A stretch of 64,000 bases of DNA from Nemophila menziesii (lineage: Eukaryota > Streptophyta > Magnoliopsida > Boraginales > Hydrophyllaceae), in assembly GCA_029959085.1 (NCBI GenBank), contig JARWIR010000001.1, positions 16,979,730 to 17,043,729 of the forward strand, given 5' to 3'. The position numbers were made by a program, and so were the translations under genes. This document shows, piece by piece, positions 32,700 through 45,494 of this stretch. Within the stretch, counting starts at the first letter, position 1; the number at the start of each line of letters is the position of its first letter. The notes under the pieces are model-generated. The model worked only from the letters and a program-made list of their open reading frames with translations, searched no databases and was not told the DNA's origin.

Positions 32700-34669
32700 T
32701 TATCTTTATGTATCTGTTTATTTATCACACCTTTTCCCCCACCAACCAAAAATTCTCTAGTGGGACAAGTCAAGTTTGGATCCAGTCCAAACCTCATAAG
32801 ATATTTAAATTCAATATACATGTTGGGGCTCCTGTTAACAAATAAGTAGCAGTATATAAAGCTTCTCCCTAAAAACATTTAGGTAAACCAGAAGTCAATA
32901 AAAGACATCTAACTATTTCCAAAAGTGTTATATTAATCCTCTCAGCAACCCCATTATGCTAAGGGGGGGGGGGGGTGTCTTACAGTTCTATGTCTCAAAA
33001 TTCCATTTTCTTTGCAAAAATTATCAAACTGTTAATTGCAAAATTCAAGACCATTGTCAAATCTAAAAACTTTAACTGTTTTACCAGTTTGATTTTCCTC
33101 CAAAACTTTCCAATCTTTAATTTTTGAAAAAGTTTCATCTTTGGCTTTTAAAAGAAAAGTCCAAACCCACCTACTATAGTCATCAATTTTAGACAGAAAA
33201 TATTAGTAATTACCAATAGAATCATACCTTTCAGGACCCCATAAATCAACATAGACATACTCCAGACTGATAGAGTCTAGATGAACCCCGGCCTTAAACT
33301 TTTGTTTGTGTTATTTAGCCAATACACAGTTCTCACATAAGGACAAGTCACAGATAGTATCCTTACCAAAACCACCTTGTTTACTGAGGAAGGTGAGCCC
33401 TTGCTGACTTATATTCCCAAGTCTAAGGTGCCATTTATGAGTAGCTGCAATCTTAGGCTAAAAAATTACATTAGTCAAACAAGAAATATGACTACCATTT
33501 AACACATATAGGCCAACACACTTAGTACCAGAGAAAAGCAATTTGGAATTTCTATACACATTAATGCTACCCTTAGATACTTTAGAAACACAACCAAGGT
33601 CATCAAGGGCACCTAAAGAAATCAAGTTTCTTTTTAACTCAGGGATATATCTTCCATTGGTCAAAGTAACTTGTTTACCATCATACATTTTCAATAGGAT
33701 CTTACCAATACCCTTCACATCACAAGTTTGGTCATTCCCATATAAACAGTTTCATTACAAGTCTCAACTAGATCATGGAACAAATCAAATAAGGGGCACA
33801 TGTGAAAAGTACAATCAGAATCAAGAATCCAACTAGCATGACTAGACTTACCAGTGACATTCCGTACCTCACATACATCATCATCAATCTTAAGCATGCA
33901 AACCACATTGGACTCATTCATATTAGCAGATAATTTGTTTTTCAACTTAAAACAATTTTTCTTTGAATGACCAATTTTCCCACAGTGAAAACACTTTCTA
34001 GTTTCCTTACCCTTATTCTTATTTCTAGGGAAAGATTTCTTTTGTTTAGTCATATTAGGGGCATGTGTAGTATCTGTTCTAGGTTTTATAAACAAATAAA
34101 ACAAGTTTTCCTACTAATTTTGATTTTATTTTCTCGGGTTTTAAAGCAACTATAACTTGATCAAAAGTAGCAGTAGTAGCATATTGGAACACATTTTTCA
34201 CAACTTGATAAGATTCAGGAATAGAATTCAAGATTATCATTCATTTACTAGTATCATCTAAAGCCCAAGGGATACCATTTAACATAAGGGTCATTTTTAA
34301 GAACTCATCAAGATTATCATTTAAAGACTTACTAGCATCCATCTTATAATTAAACAAAGAGCCTTTCAAGAAAGCTATAATAGGCAAAGATTTTATAGAG
34401 TAAAGAGAATCTAACTTATTCCAGAGATCAAGTGCAGTATCACATCCATTCACCTTCCTTATAACAGAAAGATTTAGAAAGATAATTCTGAAAGCTTCTT
34501 CATTAATTTCAGCAGCTTTGTCCAAAGTACCCTCAAACCATTCTTTAACATCCTTAATTAAAGCATCTCCGACCTTATGATGAGACAGCATCGCCTTTAT
34601 CTTTTTCTGCCAAACACCAAAATCATTTTTTACATTATAGACTAACATCTCAATACGAGTTGTAGCCAT
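32700..34669 (-). pseudogene. Copia gag-protease-integrase remnant
   Basis: Gag begins at 34669 (MATTRIEMLVYNVKNDFGVW). A zinc knuckle (CFHCGKIGHSKKNC) follows near 33990. The protease site is WILDSDCTFHM near 33825, where the catalytic DSG is changed to DSD. The GAG-pre-integrase block (NLISLGALDDLGC) is at 33590-33640. Integrase shows the zinc-binding LCENC, then DDYSRWVWTFLLKAK, RFDNGLEF and an NGVAERIN remnant, that is, the D, D and E positions. In-frame stops separate these parts. A run of twelve G near 32964-32975 interrupts the integrase frame. Confidence 0.8.
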
Positions 34670-34994
34670 CAGGTTAGTACTAAGACAAAGAATCTACAAG
34701 TACTAACAAAAACCGAAAAACTTCAAAGTATTGAATACGTTTAAAATCACGAGTTTGTAAAAACGACAGATCGTGGAAACAAAGAGATGTCTCAAACTCG
34801 ATCTTAAAAAAACTGTTGAAACTTTTGAAACTTTTGAAATAGAACCTTTGAAAGATTTTTCCAAGAACCTAGAAACACCAATCAAAGAAATCAAACAAGA
34901 TTTAGAAAAGAAAAATAAATCGCAGATTGGATCTGGATTCGTAACCCTAAAGAGGAGTCGAGAATCAATCAGAACCAATATGAGATTTATCCAA

Positions 34995-35006
34995 GCTCTG
35001 ATACCA
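34995..35006 (-). other. Primer binding site of the minus-strand copia
   Basis: On the minus strand TGGTATCAGAGC follows the LTR end after one base. It is the same initiator-Met tRNA site as in the element at 13254. Confidence 0.85.
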
Positions 35007-35007
35007 C

Positions 35008-35638
35008 TGTTGTAAAACGTTTGAGTTTTGGATTGAGTTTCAATCAAGGTTTCAAACACAGAAATATAAAAAACAGAAATAAAGAACACGAGATATATCG
35101 TGGTTCGACAAAAAGTTGTCTACATCTACGTTGGGCTCTGATATGAGAGCGTCGATCCACTATAACCATCGTTATCACCAATTTACACTTATCACTTTTA
35201 CAAAAAACCACAGTATTCAACAAACCCTAAGAATAGAAACCACTCATATAACCCAATACTCAACTACGCTGAATATCTATACTTGAATCAGTAAGATTCA
35301 AGTAATATACAAGATTAATCTAACTATTACAAAATATTTCAAGCCTAGAATACGAAAATGAGCAAACCCTAAGTTTGATTCTTTGAGAGACGAGAGAGAA
35401 TTTCTGAAAGTGTGAAGAAGAGAATGAATTGAAGAGTGAAGAGATTTAGCCTTTTATATGGAACCGCTAGGTCTTTAATCTCAGCCGTCCAAATATGTTG
35501 ACTTGGTCAAAATTGCCACATAAACTGATTACACTTCACATATTACAACAGTCTAATATGAATAAGTTTGGATCAAAATCACCATCAACTTAATTAAAGC
35601 ACCATGCACATTTTACATACAATATGCAAATATCAACA
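35008..35638 (-). repeat. 5' LTR of the minus-strand copia
   Basis: 631 bp bounded by TGTTG and CAACA on both strands, as expected for copia LTRs. It ends next to the primer site. It is unrelated to the LTR at 13254. Confidence 0.72.
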
Positions 35639-35839
35639 ATATTGTTCTCAAGTAGTCAAACGGCTATGAAGCTCCATGAGCCCCGTCTCAAGCGACACCA
35701 TAATTTGCCGAAATTCAAAAATTATGTTTTTTCTTGGTGAGATTTCTAAACAACCAATTGACTTTTCAGTCGCTCACCAACATATATGGTGACTCACCCA
35801 TATTCAAATGAAGTTTTTTTAGAACTATGTTCTTTTGTC

Positions 35840-36300
35840 ATGAATAAAAGTAAAGATTACAACTTCCATGTAGTACTTAAATGACTAAAAAAAGTTAAAT
35901 GAGCTAATAACCGAGAAATCATTCCATCCCGAGATATCGATGTTTCTCCTAATACACTTAGCCAGATCATCATCTGTGAAATTAAATCTTCTACTGATAT
36001 ACGAGATTTTCTATAAAGGAAATTTATTGATCCACCCTTGAATTTCAGAATCAAGGGGTTGAAGACTCCAATGGAGTCTATTTTGGTTGAAAATACCTTA
36101 AACAAGCTCAAAGTTGTCAAAGTAAAAAGAGCTACTCTGAATGTTGAGAGATCATGAGGATCTCTTCGCAAGTAAAAGAGTCCATGCTTCTCCTGCGATA
36201 GCTCTCCTCACTTGGCACCAACATGTTTTCCTTTGACTAATATAACCTGATCTATCAACCCCAATCGCAACCATCGCCGCTGGTTTTTTGAACTATGTAG
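35840..36300 (-). pseudogene. LINE RNase H fragment, same family as LINE B
   Basis: The minus strand reads PAAMVAIGVDRSGYISQRK, then IAGEAWTLLLAKRSS, IQSSSFYFDNFELV, LHWSLQPLDSEIQGW and ISGWNDFSVISSFNF. This is collinear, with scattered changes and stops, with the RNase H end of LINE B (9130-9530). The E is kept, one D lies in FDNFEL, and IIADAFAK has become FTDDDLAK. It is a 5'-truncated dead copy lying just upstream of PCFS4. The 104-codon frame in the other register here is incidental. Confidence 0.8.
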
Positions 36301-36949
36301 GAATAAAATAAAGTAACTTTTTTGAAGGAACAATTTTAAAAAGACCTTAATTTAATTTAAGTAAAAAAACAAACGTTTTTTTTTATGGAAAAGACAAAAC
36401 GTATCTATAAGCCCATTTTTCGCAGTTTGCTTAACTCAGACCACCCACTCACCCGTCTGGTATCAGCCCAAACCCCGATCTAATAGCCTCCAAAATCTAA
36501 TTGTCGTCCACGCCGTTGGATCTGGTCCCTCCATAGCATGGTCTACTCCAGTATATATGCATGTCTGCAACGATTTACCAAAAGCCTCCTGTATTTCTAT
36601 ATATAGACATAGACACACACATTTATATAAAGGCGGGCGGCTCTCGCAATCGTTCAAACCAATCAACTTGCGAAAACCCTATCATCCCGCCCCTTTCACT
36701 ACACTCCCTCCCTCAGCTCACAGCTGTCATTTTCTCTTCAATCAAACGTTCAACACTACACCTAACATTCTACTAACTAATTTTAGTTCGTATTTACTTT
36801 TTCTTCGATTTTGCTGTTTGTACTACTTTATATTAGCCGATTTGACAATTTTGATTCTTATATGAACGTGTATGATTGTAACATTGATTAGATTTTACAA
36901 TTAGGGCTAGGGTTAGGGTTTTGTTTTTATAGATTTTTGATTGATAGTG
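36301..36949 (+). promoter_or_regulatory. PCFS4 promoter and leader
   Basis: A TATA box (TATATAAAG, 36624-36632) is followed about 45 bases later by a telo-box (AAACCCTA, 36674-36681). A second telo-box in reverse (TTAGGGTTTT near 36914-36923) comes just before the start codon. A leader of roughly 290 bases results. It may contain an intron, but no border can be fixed. Confidence 0.6.
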
Positions 36950-39900
36950 ATGGAGATGGAGAGTTCACGTAGGCCATTTGATAGATCGAGAGAGCCAGGG
37001 TTGAAGAAGCCTAGATTAGCGGATGAAGCAGTGGCGTCCAATGGACGGAGTTTTGTTCAACGGGTAGTAGCTGCTGGCTCTGGACCATTTCAGCAACAAA
37101 AACAGCATCAGGAGCTTGTTAACCAGTATAAAAAGGCCATATCCGAGCTCACTTTTAACTCAAAACCGATAATTACCAATTTGACTATCATTGCAGGCGA
37201 GAATACTCATGCTGCCAAAGCCATAGTTTCCATCATCTGCGGGAATATTCTTGAGGTGATTTCGGTTTTAATTCTGTTAATATTGTCTTACTTTCATTGT
37301 ATTAGAAATTAGGTGAGGAAAAGCAATGTTCCAATTTCTTTTGAGTTCTATAGATTTGCTCGCAAGAAGTGAAACTAGATGCTAAATTGTAAAGGTTTTG
37401 GCTTGAAAGTTGAAATTAATGAATTATATACCATTTGGTGTCTTTCTGTAGTATCTATTGGTTCAGTCTTGATGTTTTGAGTATTATGTGGTATGGTATG
37501 TTAATTTGGTTAATATATGTAGATTCTCAAAGTGCTTTGTTTCAGTGAGGGCTGTATTGTATTGTATTGCGTGATCCCCTTTCTGTTGTTTATTGATGTC
37601 ATGATTTTATTTTTACTTTTAAACTCATTGCAATGAGCAACTTAATAAGGTTAATTGCACTATTGGCCCCCCATGCTAAATAACAAAATACACCCTGTGT
37701 TTTAAGTGTAGTAAAGATACCCTCTTGTATACATACGCTGCATATCTTTCACTCTACAAGGGTCTGTATTTGCTATTCTGTTAGGGAATAACACAGGGTT
37801 CTATTTGTTACTTTGTAAATCCCATGGATAAAATGTGTCTATATCGCATAACACAGGGATCAATGGTGCAATTTACGTTGTATGGTTCCCCAAAGCAATG
37901 AAACAGATCTAAAGGATATTAGCTGATGGAATGATTCATGCCATTTCAAGATCTTTTGAACTGCCAGCTGGAGTTTAGCTGCTTTATTGACATTCTATAC
38001 TCATGTATTACAATAATTAGATTTTGAGCTGTCAAGCTCTATCTTTATGGGGCTAATCCCATGATCATATTCTTACTAGCCTACTACTGTGGAGGGTCCC
38101 ATAAAAGGTTATTTCCATGTTTATATGGAGCTACCCAAGATTGGGTAGTGTAAGCTTATTGTTTTGCTGTACTCTGGTGTATAGTGCTTTTTGATCCTAT
38201 ACTGACTTTCAAAGTGGGGGAAGATTGATATCAAGAAGCCTTCTAAATGCAACAATTGTAATTTACTGTCAATTTTTTCAGGGATTAATAGTTGTGTAAG
38301 TAGTGTGGTTCATATTAGCTATTACAGTACAAGCTATCTGAATTCTGAACTGATTGCTGATAAATTAATCCTTTTGAACTGTTTCACTTGCTTTTAAGGA
38401 CAATAATTACGTTTGTGACACTGGCAAAGAGGAATTGCTTTCTGAAAATGGAAATGCATTGAATGTAATTTAGGGTCTATTCTAATATGTGTTATTCTCC
38501 TCGAATCATCTAATAAGCCTAAATAGTAATTCATATTCATATTTATACGTCTACTATGATTCTACAGATGGCATGAACCTGGATTGTATTAGTGCCATCG
38601 TCTTAACTTGTAAAGCTGTGATGTCATTTAAGGAATTCATGATACAGTAGTATAAGTTAGCATAGTTGTATCTTGCTATATGGTATAAATAAAAAAATAT
38701 TGACTGACAAATAATTTTCAGGTACCTAGTGAGCAAAAGCTGCCGTCCCTGTATCTTTTAGATAGCATCGTGAAGAATATTGGGAGTGATTATATAAAGT
38801 ACTTTGCAGTGAAGCTACATGAGGTCAGCATTTAATTCCTCTGTGAAAGCTTATTGTTAATCTGAGATTTTGGCTTTTTATCAGGTGTTTTGCAAGGCAT
38901 ATAAAGAGGTAGACTCCTCCTCTATACATTCAGGCATGAGGCATCTTTTTGGAACATGGAAAACAGTGTTTCCTAGTCAGACTCTACAGATGATTGAGAA
39001 AGAACTTGGATTTAGCAGTGGTGTTAATGGTTCATCATCAGCCACAAGACCTGATTCACAGGCTCAGCGTCCTGCTGCACATACCATTCATTTACACCCC
39101 TCAACTAAGGTAACATCTCTTCTTCTTATTTGCATTTTACTCTTTCTCTCTCTCACTCATCTCGTCTTTGAAGGTAAAAGTAGGTGGTCGTGGTATTCTC
39201 GGCGAGTCACCTGCTGATTTGAACATACCTGGAAGAGCAAGGGATGACCTTCCTGCTAAGGTGCATTATCTTCAGATTATAATAATGCTTTATTTTCCCA
39301 TGACAAAAATATTGTTAATCTGCAGATTATTCAGCGGGAACAATTGAGTACGTCTGATTATAAAGCCATCTCTAATGAAAGAAATGGTTTTGATATTAAG
39401 CCTGTACACAAGAGCTGGAAGAATTCTGAGGAAGAGGAGTATATGTGGGATACGAATGGTTGTTCAAAGCCTGATGAACCTAATAAGCAGGTCAATGATA
39501 ACTCAAATTCTATGCCCAGAAAAACTGTAAAACTGCAGCCGAAGCATCGTGATCCAAGGAAATCTCACATTTTGGAACAGTTGCATGATCAGTTATCTCT
39601 GGATATCCCCACCAATTCACATGAACCTGCAGAATCCAAACCTTATAATTCACCTCATATTCCTGGATTATCATCAGACCACTCAAATCAATATGCTGCA
39701 TCCTCAGACCCTACTAAGAGTACACCACTCTGTCAAAGAAGAAAGGTTGATATCTCATCAAATGTAATCAAGTCTATCTCCAGTCCAGTGTCACCTCTCC
39801 TCGATCCACGAGTTTCCAAGGGAAGATTCTCTGCCTCTAAATCAGATTTATCCACTTCTAATCAGCCACAGTTTAAGAAATCATCTTCTGCATTTGCTAG

Positions 39901-40519
39901 TAATGGTTCAACTTCAATATCAACTAATGCTCTTCCAGTCTTCACTGTTACTTCTCCTTCATCTACTTCTATTCATAACAACACCTCTGATTCATTACCT
40001 CAATCACAATCCAATGAAACAGAGATAAAGAATCTCATTGGTTTTGAGTTTAAGCCTGAGATTATCCGCAAGTTGCATCCCAAGGTGATTAGTGACCTTT
40101 TTAATGACCTTCCACACCATTGTACCTCATGTAATGTACAACTTAAACTAAAAGAACACGTGGATAAGCATTTGATGTGGCATGAACTTAAAAGTTCAAA
40201 GGATAATAATGATGATGTAAATAAGTCTTCAAGGAATTGGTACATAAATTCTTCTTATTGGTTTGATACAACAGCACAAGGTTCCGACGAAATATTTGAG
40301 TGTAATGAGCAGATGGTTCCTGCAGATGAAACTCAATGTGTGTGTATCTTATGTGGTGAGCTGTTTGAAGATTATTTTAGTAGAGAAAATGATGAATGGA
40401 TGTTTAAAAGTGCTGTTTACATGAACACCCCTCCTCTTGATGATGATAACATTGGAAATTCTCGAGGTTTAATAGTTCATACAAGCTGTTTATCAGAAAA
40501 CCATCTGTTCATGAGGTAA
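36950..40519 (+). CDS. PCFS4: PCF11/PCFS4-like pre-mRNA cleavage and polyadenylation factor
   Basis: Five exons, 36950-37255, 38722-38823, 38885-39109, 39174-39260 and 39326-40519, all phase 0, encode about 637 residues. Residues ~45-180 form the CTD-interacting domain ([60 protein letters not shown]). A low-complexity middle follows with the family motif [13 protein letters not shown]. The C-terminal part carries [15 protein letters not shown] and two zinc-finger-like pairs (CTSC...H...H and CILC). The protein binds the RNA polymerase II tail and takes part in 3'-end formation; Arabidopsis PCFS4 promotes flowering through FCA processing. It is shorter than Arabidopsis PCFS4 in the middle part. 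The stop at 40517 lies within a GTAAGT donor-like site. Confidence 0.9.
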
Positions 40520-41939
40520 GTTATGTTATTATTATTATTATTATCTTGAAAGTGATTCTGTAGTGGATCATCTCATCTTAACTTAAACTTGGTTGAATAA
40601 AATAATGTTTGGGATGCTATGCTGAGTGTTTGCTTATGTGGTGCAGTTAAAGGATTGTTATTATATTGATTGGGAATATCCATGAGATGAGATTGAGGCG
40701 GCTAAAGAAGCTTTACTAACATGGTATCCATGTTTTCTCTTGTATCTCTATTCTATACATATAATACACATTCTACTTTCATGTGCCAGGCAGAGTGCTG
40801 TTTTCATAATGCCAATAACTTCTTTATGACTTCTCATCAAGTCAAATTTTGATGCTTTGTATTAAACATTCTCTCATCCAATTATTCTCAACTTTCTTCT
40901 TTTTTGACTTCATTCTTGAGTTGAGACACATGAATATGATAGTGTAAGCAAAAGGTGTTGTACCATGAAATCATTGTCATTTGACAGAATATTGTTTCCC
41001 CTATGGCCCTATGTAGTCTGTGTTTAGTGTTTGATATACTTTTAATTAGAGAAATTAATCACTTATGATTTAAACAACGATCACATTTTTCTTTTTAAAG
41101 AAAAATTCCAGTCAATCCACCACCCTTTTAAACTCAAATAAATATGGTTTGTAAGGACCTCCCCATCTAACTTCACCTTTGATCATGATTGACATACAAG
41201 TAGACCCCATCAACTTGTCACCAATCTCCAACCTGTCCTCATAAAAAAGAAAGAAAAAATTCCCCAACCAAAATGGACAAGTCACCTAAAAAATAAATGA
41301 CATGTCAAGATTAAAAACACCCAACAATTCAAAATCAGAAGAGACATCTCGAGAATAAAAGAGTTGCCCTTGAACGTGATGAAGTATAATAATAGATCAG
41401 CTTGACGTGCCAAGATTCTTCTCCATATTCTTATTATCCATATTCTGGTTGGGGAATTTTTATCCATATTCTTCTCTCTTTCTCAACACTACGCAGAAAG
41501 AGAACTCTATTGTTTGGAGATTTCTCTCCCTCCCTCTCTCTCTCTCAACACTACTCAGGATATTCATCAAATAAACTAATGTTGAAGTACCCCCTCTCCT
41601 TTCACACCCTCCACTCTCCCCTTCCCTTTGCAAATTACCCATTAAATTGCAAATTCGGTAGCAGTGATTTCCCTTTAAGACTCATAGTCACAGCTACTAC
41701 TCCCTCTCCCCTCCCTCCTTTTCTCCTTGACCGTTTCATTTTCACTCTTGAAAATGAATTTCTACTCATCTAATCATCCATATACCAAAGAGGGGAACTT
41801 AGTCATAACCCAGCTTCGAACTCAAAATACAAAAGTGTTAAGGAATACAAACTCGTAGCAAAGCTTATGTTCATTTAAAGAGATAATTAATTTCGTGTTC
41901 ATCTAAAACAACACAAACAAATTCTGGGCACTAAATGAT
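40520..41939. other. Intergenic, downstream of PCFS4
   Basis: It opens with the PCFS4 3' untranslated region and a TTA microsatellite near 40528-40543. A CT-rich stretch at 41450-41740 resembles a transcribed leader, possibly of the LINE relic that follows. No gene supported. Confidence 0.4.
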
Positions 41940-44350
41940 CAAGTGGAAACTGAGAAGCAGGGTTCCAATAAATACATAATAAAGTTCAAAAACAAGGAAG
42001 ATTTTTTCAAAGTTTGGTCCCAGAGGCCATGGAAAGTAATGGGAAAGCATTTTGCTATCAAGAAATTCATTGGGGGTACAAAAAATTATGTAGACCACAC
42101 TACACTTTGGGTGCAATTAAAAGGTTCTCCAGCCAATATTCTGACAACTAAATGTATTGAAAAGACCATGTCCCATTTTGGAAGTGTTTATGAAATCGAA
42201 TTACTGAGGTGATTGATGAGAAACCAGTCACTCGAGTTCAACTTGATTGGGACCTAAAAAAAATCCAATTATATCTTGTATCAACTACTGGAAGAATGAA
42301 TCCACGCAATCTTGGATTAACTTTCACTATAAAAATATTGGGCAAGTGTGTTACTGTTATGGCTTATTTGATCATGAAGAAAAAGAATGTAAAAACAAAA
42401 AGATGGAAAACCAAAGCTGGGTAGCTGGGTCAAGCTAGCGACTTGTGGTCCTTCAAAATCTTCACTATTTCACAAAGCTAGAAATGATACTAATTCTGGG
42501 AAATCGATTGAAGAAGGTAAGAAATAATTCAAAACGAGTTGGAACTCACATTTAGCGAAATCAAACTTGATGAATCTCAACTCGTTGAATACAAAAATAG
42601 TACGAGTCACGCTCTTAGAGCATGACCAATGGAGTCTCTATTTTAGGTCTTCAAATTTATATTTAGAGACTCAATTTAAAGACTCATTGTAAATATTAGG
42701 TCTTTATATCAATGTCAACACCAATGGTATAGTTTTAAATTTTGGTCTCTATATAAAATATACTAATAATTATATATATGTTGATTATTCATACTTTGTT
42801 TTAATAAAATTAGTTTAATATTAATAGATTTTTATTTAGATAGTAATATTTTTTTTTATTAGGACTATAAAATAAATAACAATAAATTTGATATTGAAAA
42901 ACGGTGTTGAAATATTATAAATGTTATTATAAAAATAAAGGAAATTGAAAATTACTTTATAGTATTTAATTTTTTTTATTATTTTATAGTATTCAAATTT
43001 TATGAATTAAATATTAATATTATATTTTTATAATTTAATTATTATTAAAATAAAAATTAAATACATAATGAGAACGGAAATTATTTTATAAAAATAAAAG
43101 ATTAAATTTATTTTTATAATAAAAAATAAAGATTAATTTGATATATAGTTTTATTTCTAATGATTATAATATGAACACTTACAAAATATTCCTTGTCATG
43201 AAATTAAAAATAATATTAATAAAATTTTATTTTTTTGTTTGATAGTAAATAAAAATATATATTATTTATTTTATATTAGTCAATTAATATGGGTTACGAA
43301 AAATTAACATATATATTTTTTATTGATAATATATTTTTATGACTTTGACAAAGTTAAATATAGATATGTGTCTTCAAATGTGACAAAAAATATAAAGATC
43401 AAGTCTCTATCTTTAAATTTGGCTAGTCTCTAAAATTACCATTGGTGTTGCTTTTTTCATCTAATTCTACTTTTGGGTCTTCAAATATAACATTTGAAGA
43501 CCCCATTGGTCTTGCTCTTAGTACAACCACTACGAGTACAAGAGGAGAGAAGATGGATATGCCAAAAGTTTTGGAATTTAGTGCAGGAAAAGGACAGGAA
43601 AAAACTAACAAACAAAACCAGTACGAGGTATTGGGAGCATGACCTTTTTCAGAAGATGATAATTGGTAAGGGATGGAGAATTTGAATTAAAAAAAAAAAG
43701 AGTTTGCCGACTTAGCTAAGCATCTGGCAAAAAATCTCTCTTCATCACCGACTAATATTAATGAGATTTCTTTTAGGTCATTTCCTAGCCCAAGTCAAAG
43801 TGGTCAACTGGGTAGTCCGGACCTACTCAACCCTAACGTTAGTTTCTCACCGAAATTTTATAGAACCAACCCCAACCTTAACTAGGATAAATCCAACAAC
43901 TCAGTCAAACACAATCTCTCTCCAATCATGCTTTCTTCTCCCTTTACCCCCAAATCTTCTATGAACCCTAACTCCAATCAAAACACCTCATCTATTTCTG
44001 GTATACAAATTACACACAGCCAAACCATCTCCCTAACCAATATTACTAATCTAAACTCTTTTAACAAAAATGGTTTTCTCTAGAATATGAAAGGTGCTCG
44101 TACCTCTATTAGAAAGTCGACTATACTGGGCAAAAGGTCAAGAAGATTCTTATCTGAAAAGAATCGATACAATCGCCTTTGGAAAGCTAGAAATGGTAAG
44201 TAAATTTGCGAGAAAAAACTTGAATCTTCTGACCACATTGAGGACAATGCTATGAACGACGGATGCTATATGAGCAGAAGATTATGAATTTGCTTTATAA
44301 GGAGAACCATGGATGATACTGGACTATACTTGGTAATACATGCAGAGTTC
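41940..44350 (+). pseudogene. LINE ORF1 relic (DUF4283 and CCHC knuckle), split by a Harbinger element
   Basis: The plus strand reads an RRM-like DUF4283 block (KNKEDFFKVWSQRPWKVMGK, then HTTLWVQLKGSPANILTTK), and a zf-CCHC_4 knuckle (CYCYGLFDHEEKEC, about 42350-42395). After the 900-bp insertion it continues with a Ser/Pro/Asn-rich tail (EFADLAKHLAKNLSSS near 43700, SFPSPSQSGQLGSPDLLNPN) and a basic end (RTSIRKSTILGKRSRRFL near 44100). Frames shift often. No endonuclease or RT follows, so only the ORF1 part remains. Confidence 0.72.
42618..43517. mobile_element. PIF/Harbinger-type non-autonomous element
   Basis: 900 bp flanked by the 3-bp duplication TTA (42615-42617 and 43518-43520), the typical PIF/Harbinger target. 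Its ends are inverted repeats: left GAGCATGACCAATGGAGTCT, right (complement) GAGCAAGACCAATGGGGTCT. The interior is AT-rich with no transposase. Confidence 0.85.
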
Positions 44351-45150
44351 TTCCTGATAAGAAACCCTGGGTGAAACTTTAAATTTGGGCCCTAAGACGT
44401 CCAAACTAGAAAAATATTAAGTGTAAAATTTCCAATGAAAATAACACTTCCAATTGATTTACTACATTACTTTTACAATGAATATTAGATTGATGCGGAA
44501 TAGCTAAATTTACGTTAATTTATTTATTTATTATTTGTTGAACATTCAAAAATAAAATAATATAATTCTAATGTATGACAAATTTGCAGTGTACCTTGTG
44601 AACAATGTCAATCATGATATGAAATTTATAATAGTGAATTATATGTTAAACTAAATATAACAAGGAATAAAAAATATATCAAATTAAACCCTAGATTGAT
44701 GAACAATAATTTTGTATCATTCAAACAGTCAGAATTTGTATGGAGTTTATATATTCTCATTTACGAATAGATTTATACATAATGTAATATAAAATTTATC
44801 AACTAATCATACCTTTATATACCTATATATTTCCTTTTTGACAAATCATAAAAACCTCAATCACTTTTTTTTCATCACTTTTTCTTTAGGTCTTACTATC
44901 GCCTCAAGCAAGTTTACCCGTTGATCTTTTGGGCCTCTTTATTTCAAAGGTAAATTTTTTAATACTGTCTCTTTATATTGATTTTCTGAGATGTCTGCAT
45001 CTTTAGAAGTTTATTCTGTATTTACTCATGATAACTTTTGTAGTTACGATAGAGTATTTCGTAAGAGATGAAGTAACATCCTTTTTGAAAGATGATTCTT
45101 CAACCGAAGAATTTCTCGCTTTTATTGGGCATGTGATACTTCATTATACC
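44351..45150. other. Intergenic
   Basis: AT-rich, with no gene or clear repeat seen before the TAGGGGTG end at 45151. Confidence 0.4.
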
Positions 45151-45480
45151 TAGGGGTGTGCATCGAGTTAAAAAATCCGACTAACCCACATAAACGAATC
45201 TGAAACTAGATAGATTGTTGTTTTATTCGACGAGTTGCAGTTTGATTTTTTTTAACTACATATTATTTGTGGTTTGAGGGCTTTAAAAGGGAAACCTGTA
45301 GACCTACATGACCCGATTACCCTTTTAATATAAATATAGATAAATTCATATTGCTTATTTTACTTGAAAAAAATCATAGGGATCAAGTTTCTCTTTCTCT
45401 ATATTTATTTTTTCCTTCTCTTTTAAATTCCTTAAAATTTCAATAAGATTCCATCTAATAAGTTAAATTTCATATTATAT
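45151..45480 (+). repeat. hAT-like terminal segment (left border of the repeat domain)
   Basis: It starts TAGGGGTGTGCATCGAG and continues with AACCCACATAAACGAATC, the pattern of many plant hAT-type MITE ends. An opposed related end (CACCCCTA) is at 61391-61398. The outer flanks share TTATAC. Confidence 0.45.
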
Positions 45481-45494
45481 AATGATACTATGTA

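Larger units (their letters stand above)
32700..35638 (-). mobile_element. Decayed Ty1/copia element, 3'-truncated
   Basis: On the minus strand: a 5' LTR (35638-35008), an initiator-Met primer site, a leader, then gag, protease and the integrase core. RT and RNase H are missing and no 3' LTR is found, so the element is cut at about 32700. Stops and shifts are frequent. Confidence 0.8.

Noticed and set aside
35857..36171. A 104-codon minus-strand frame that at first resembled a mitovirus-like polymerase segment (RRDPHDLSTFRVALFTL)
   Set aside because: Another frame of the same DNA aligns clearly with the RNase H domain of LINE B, so this frame is incidental.
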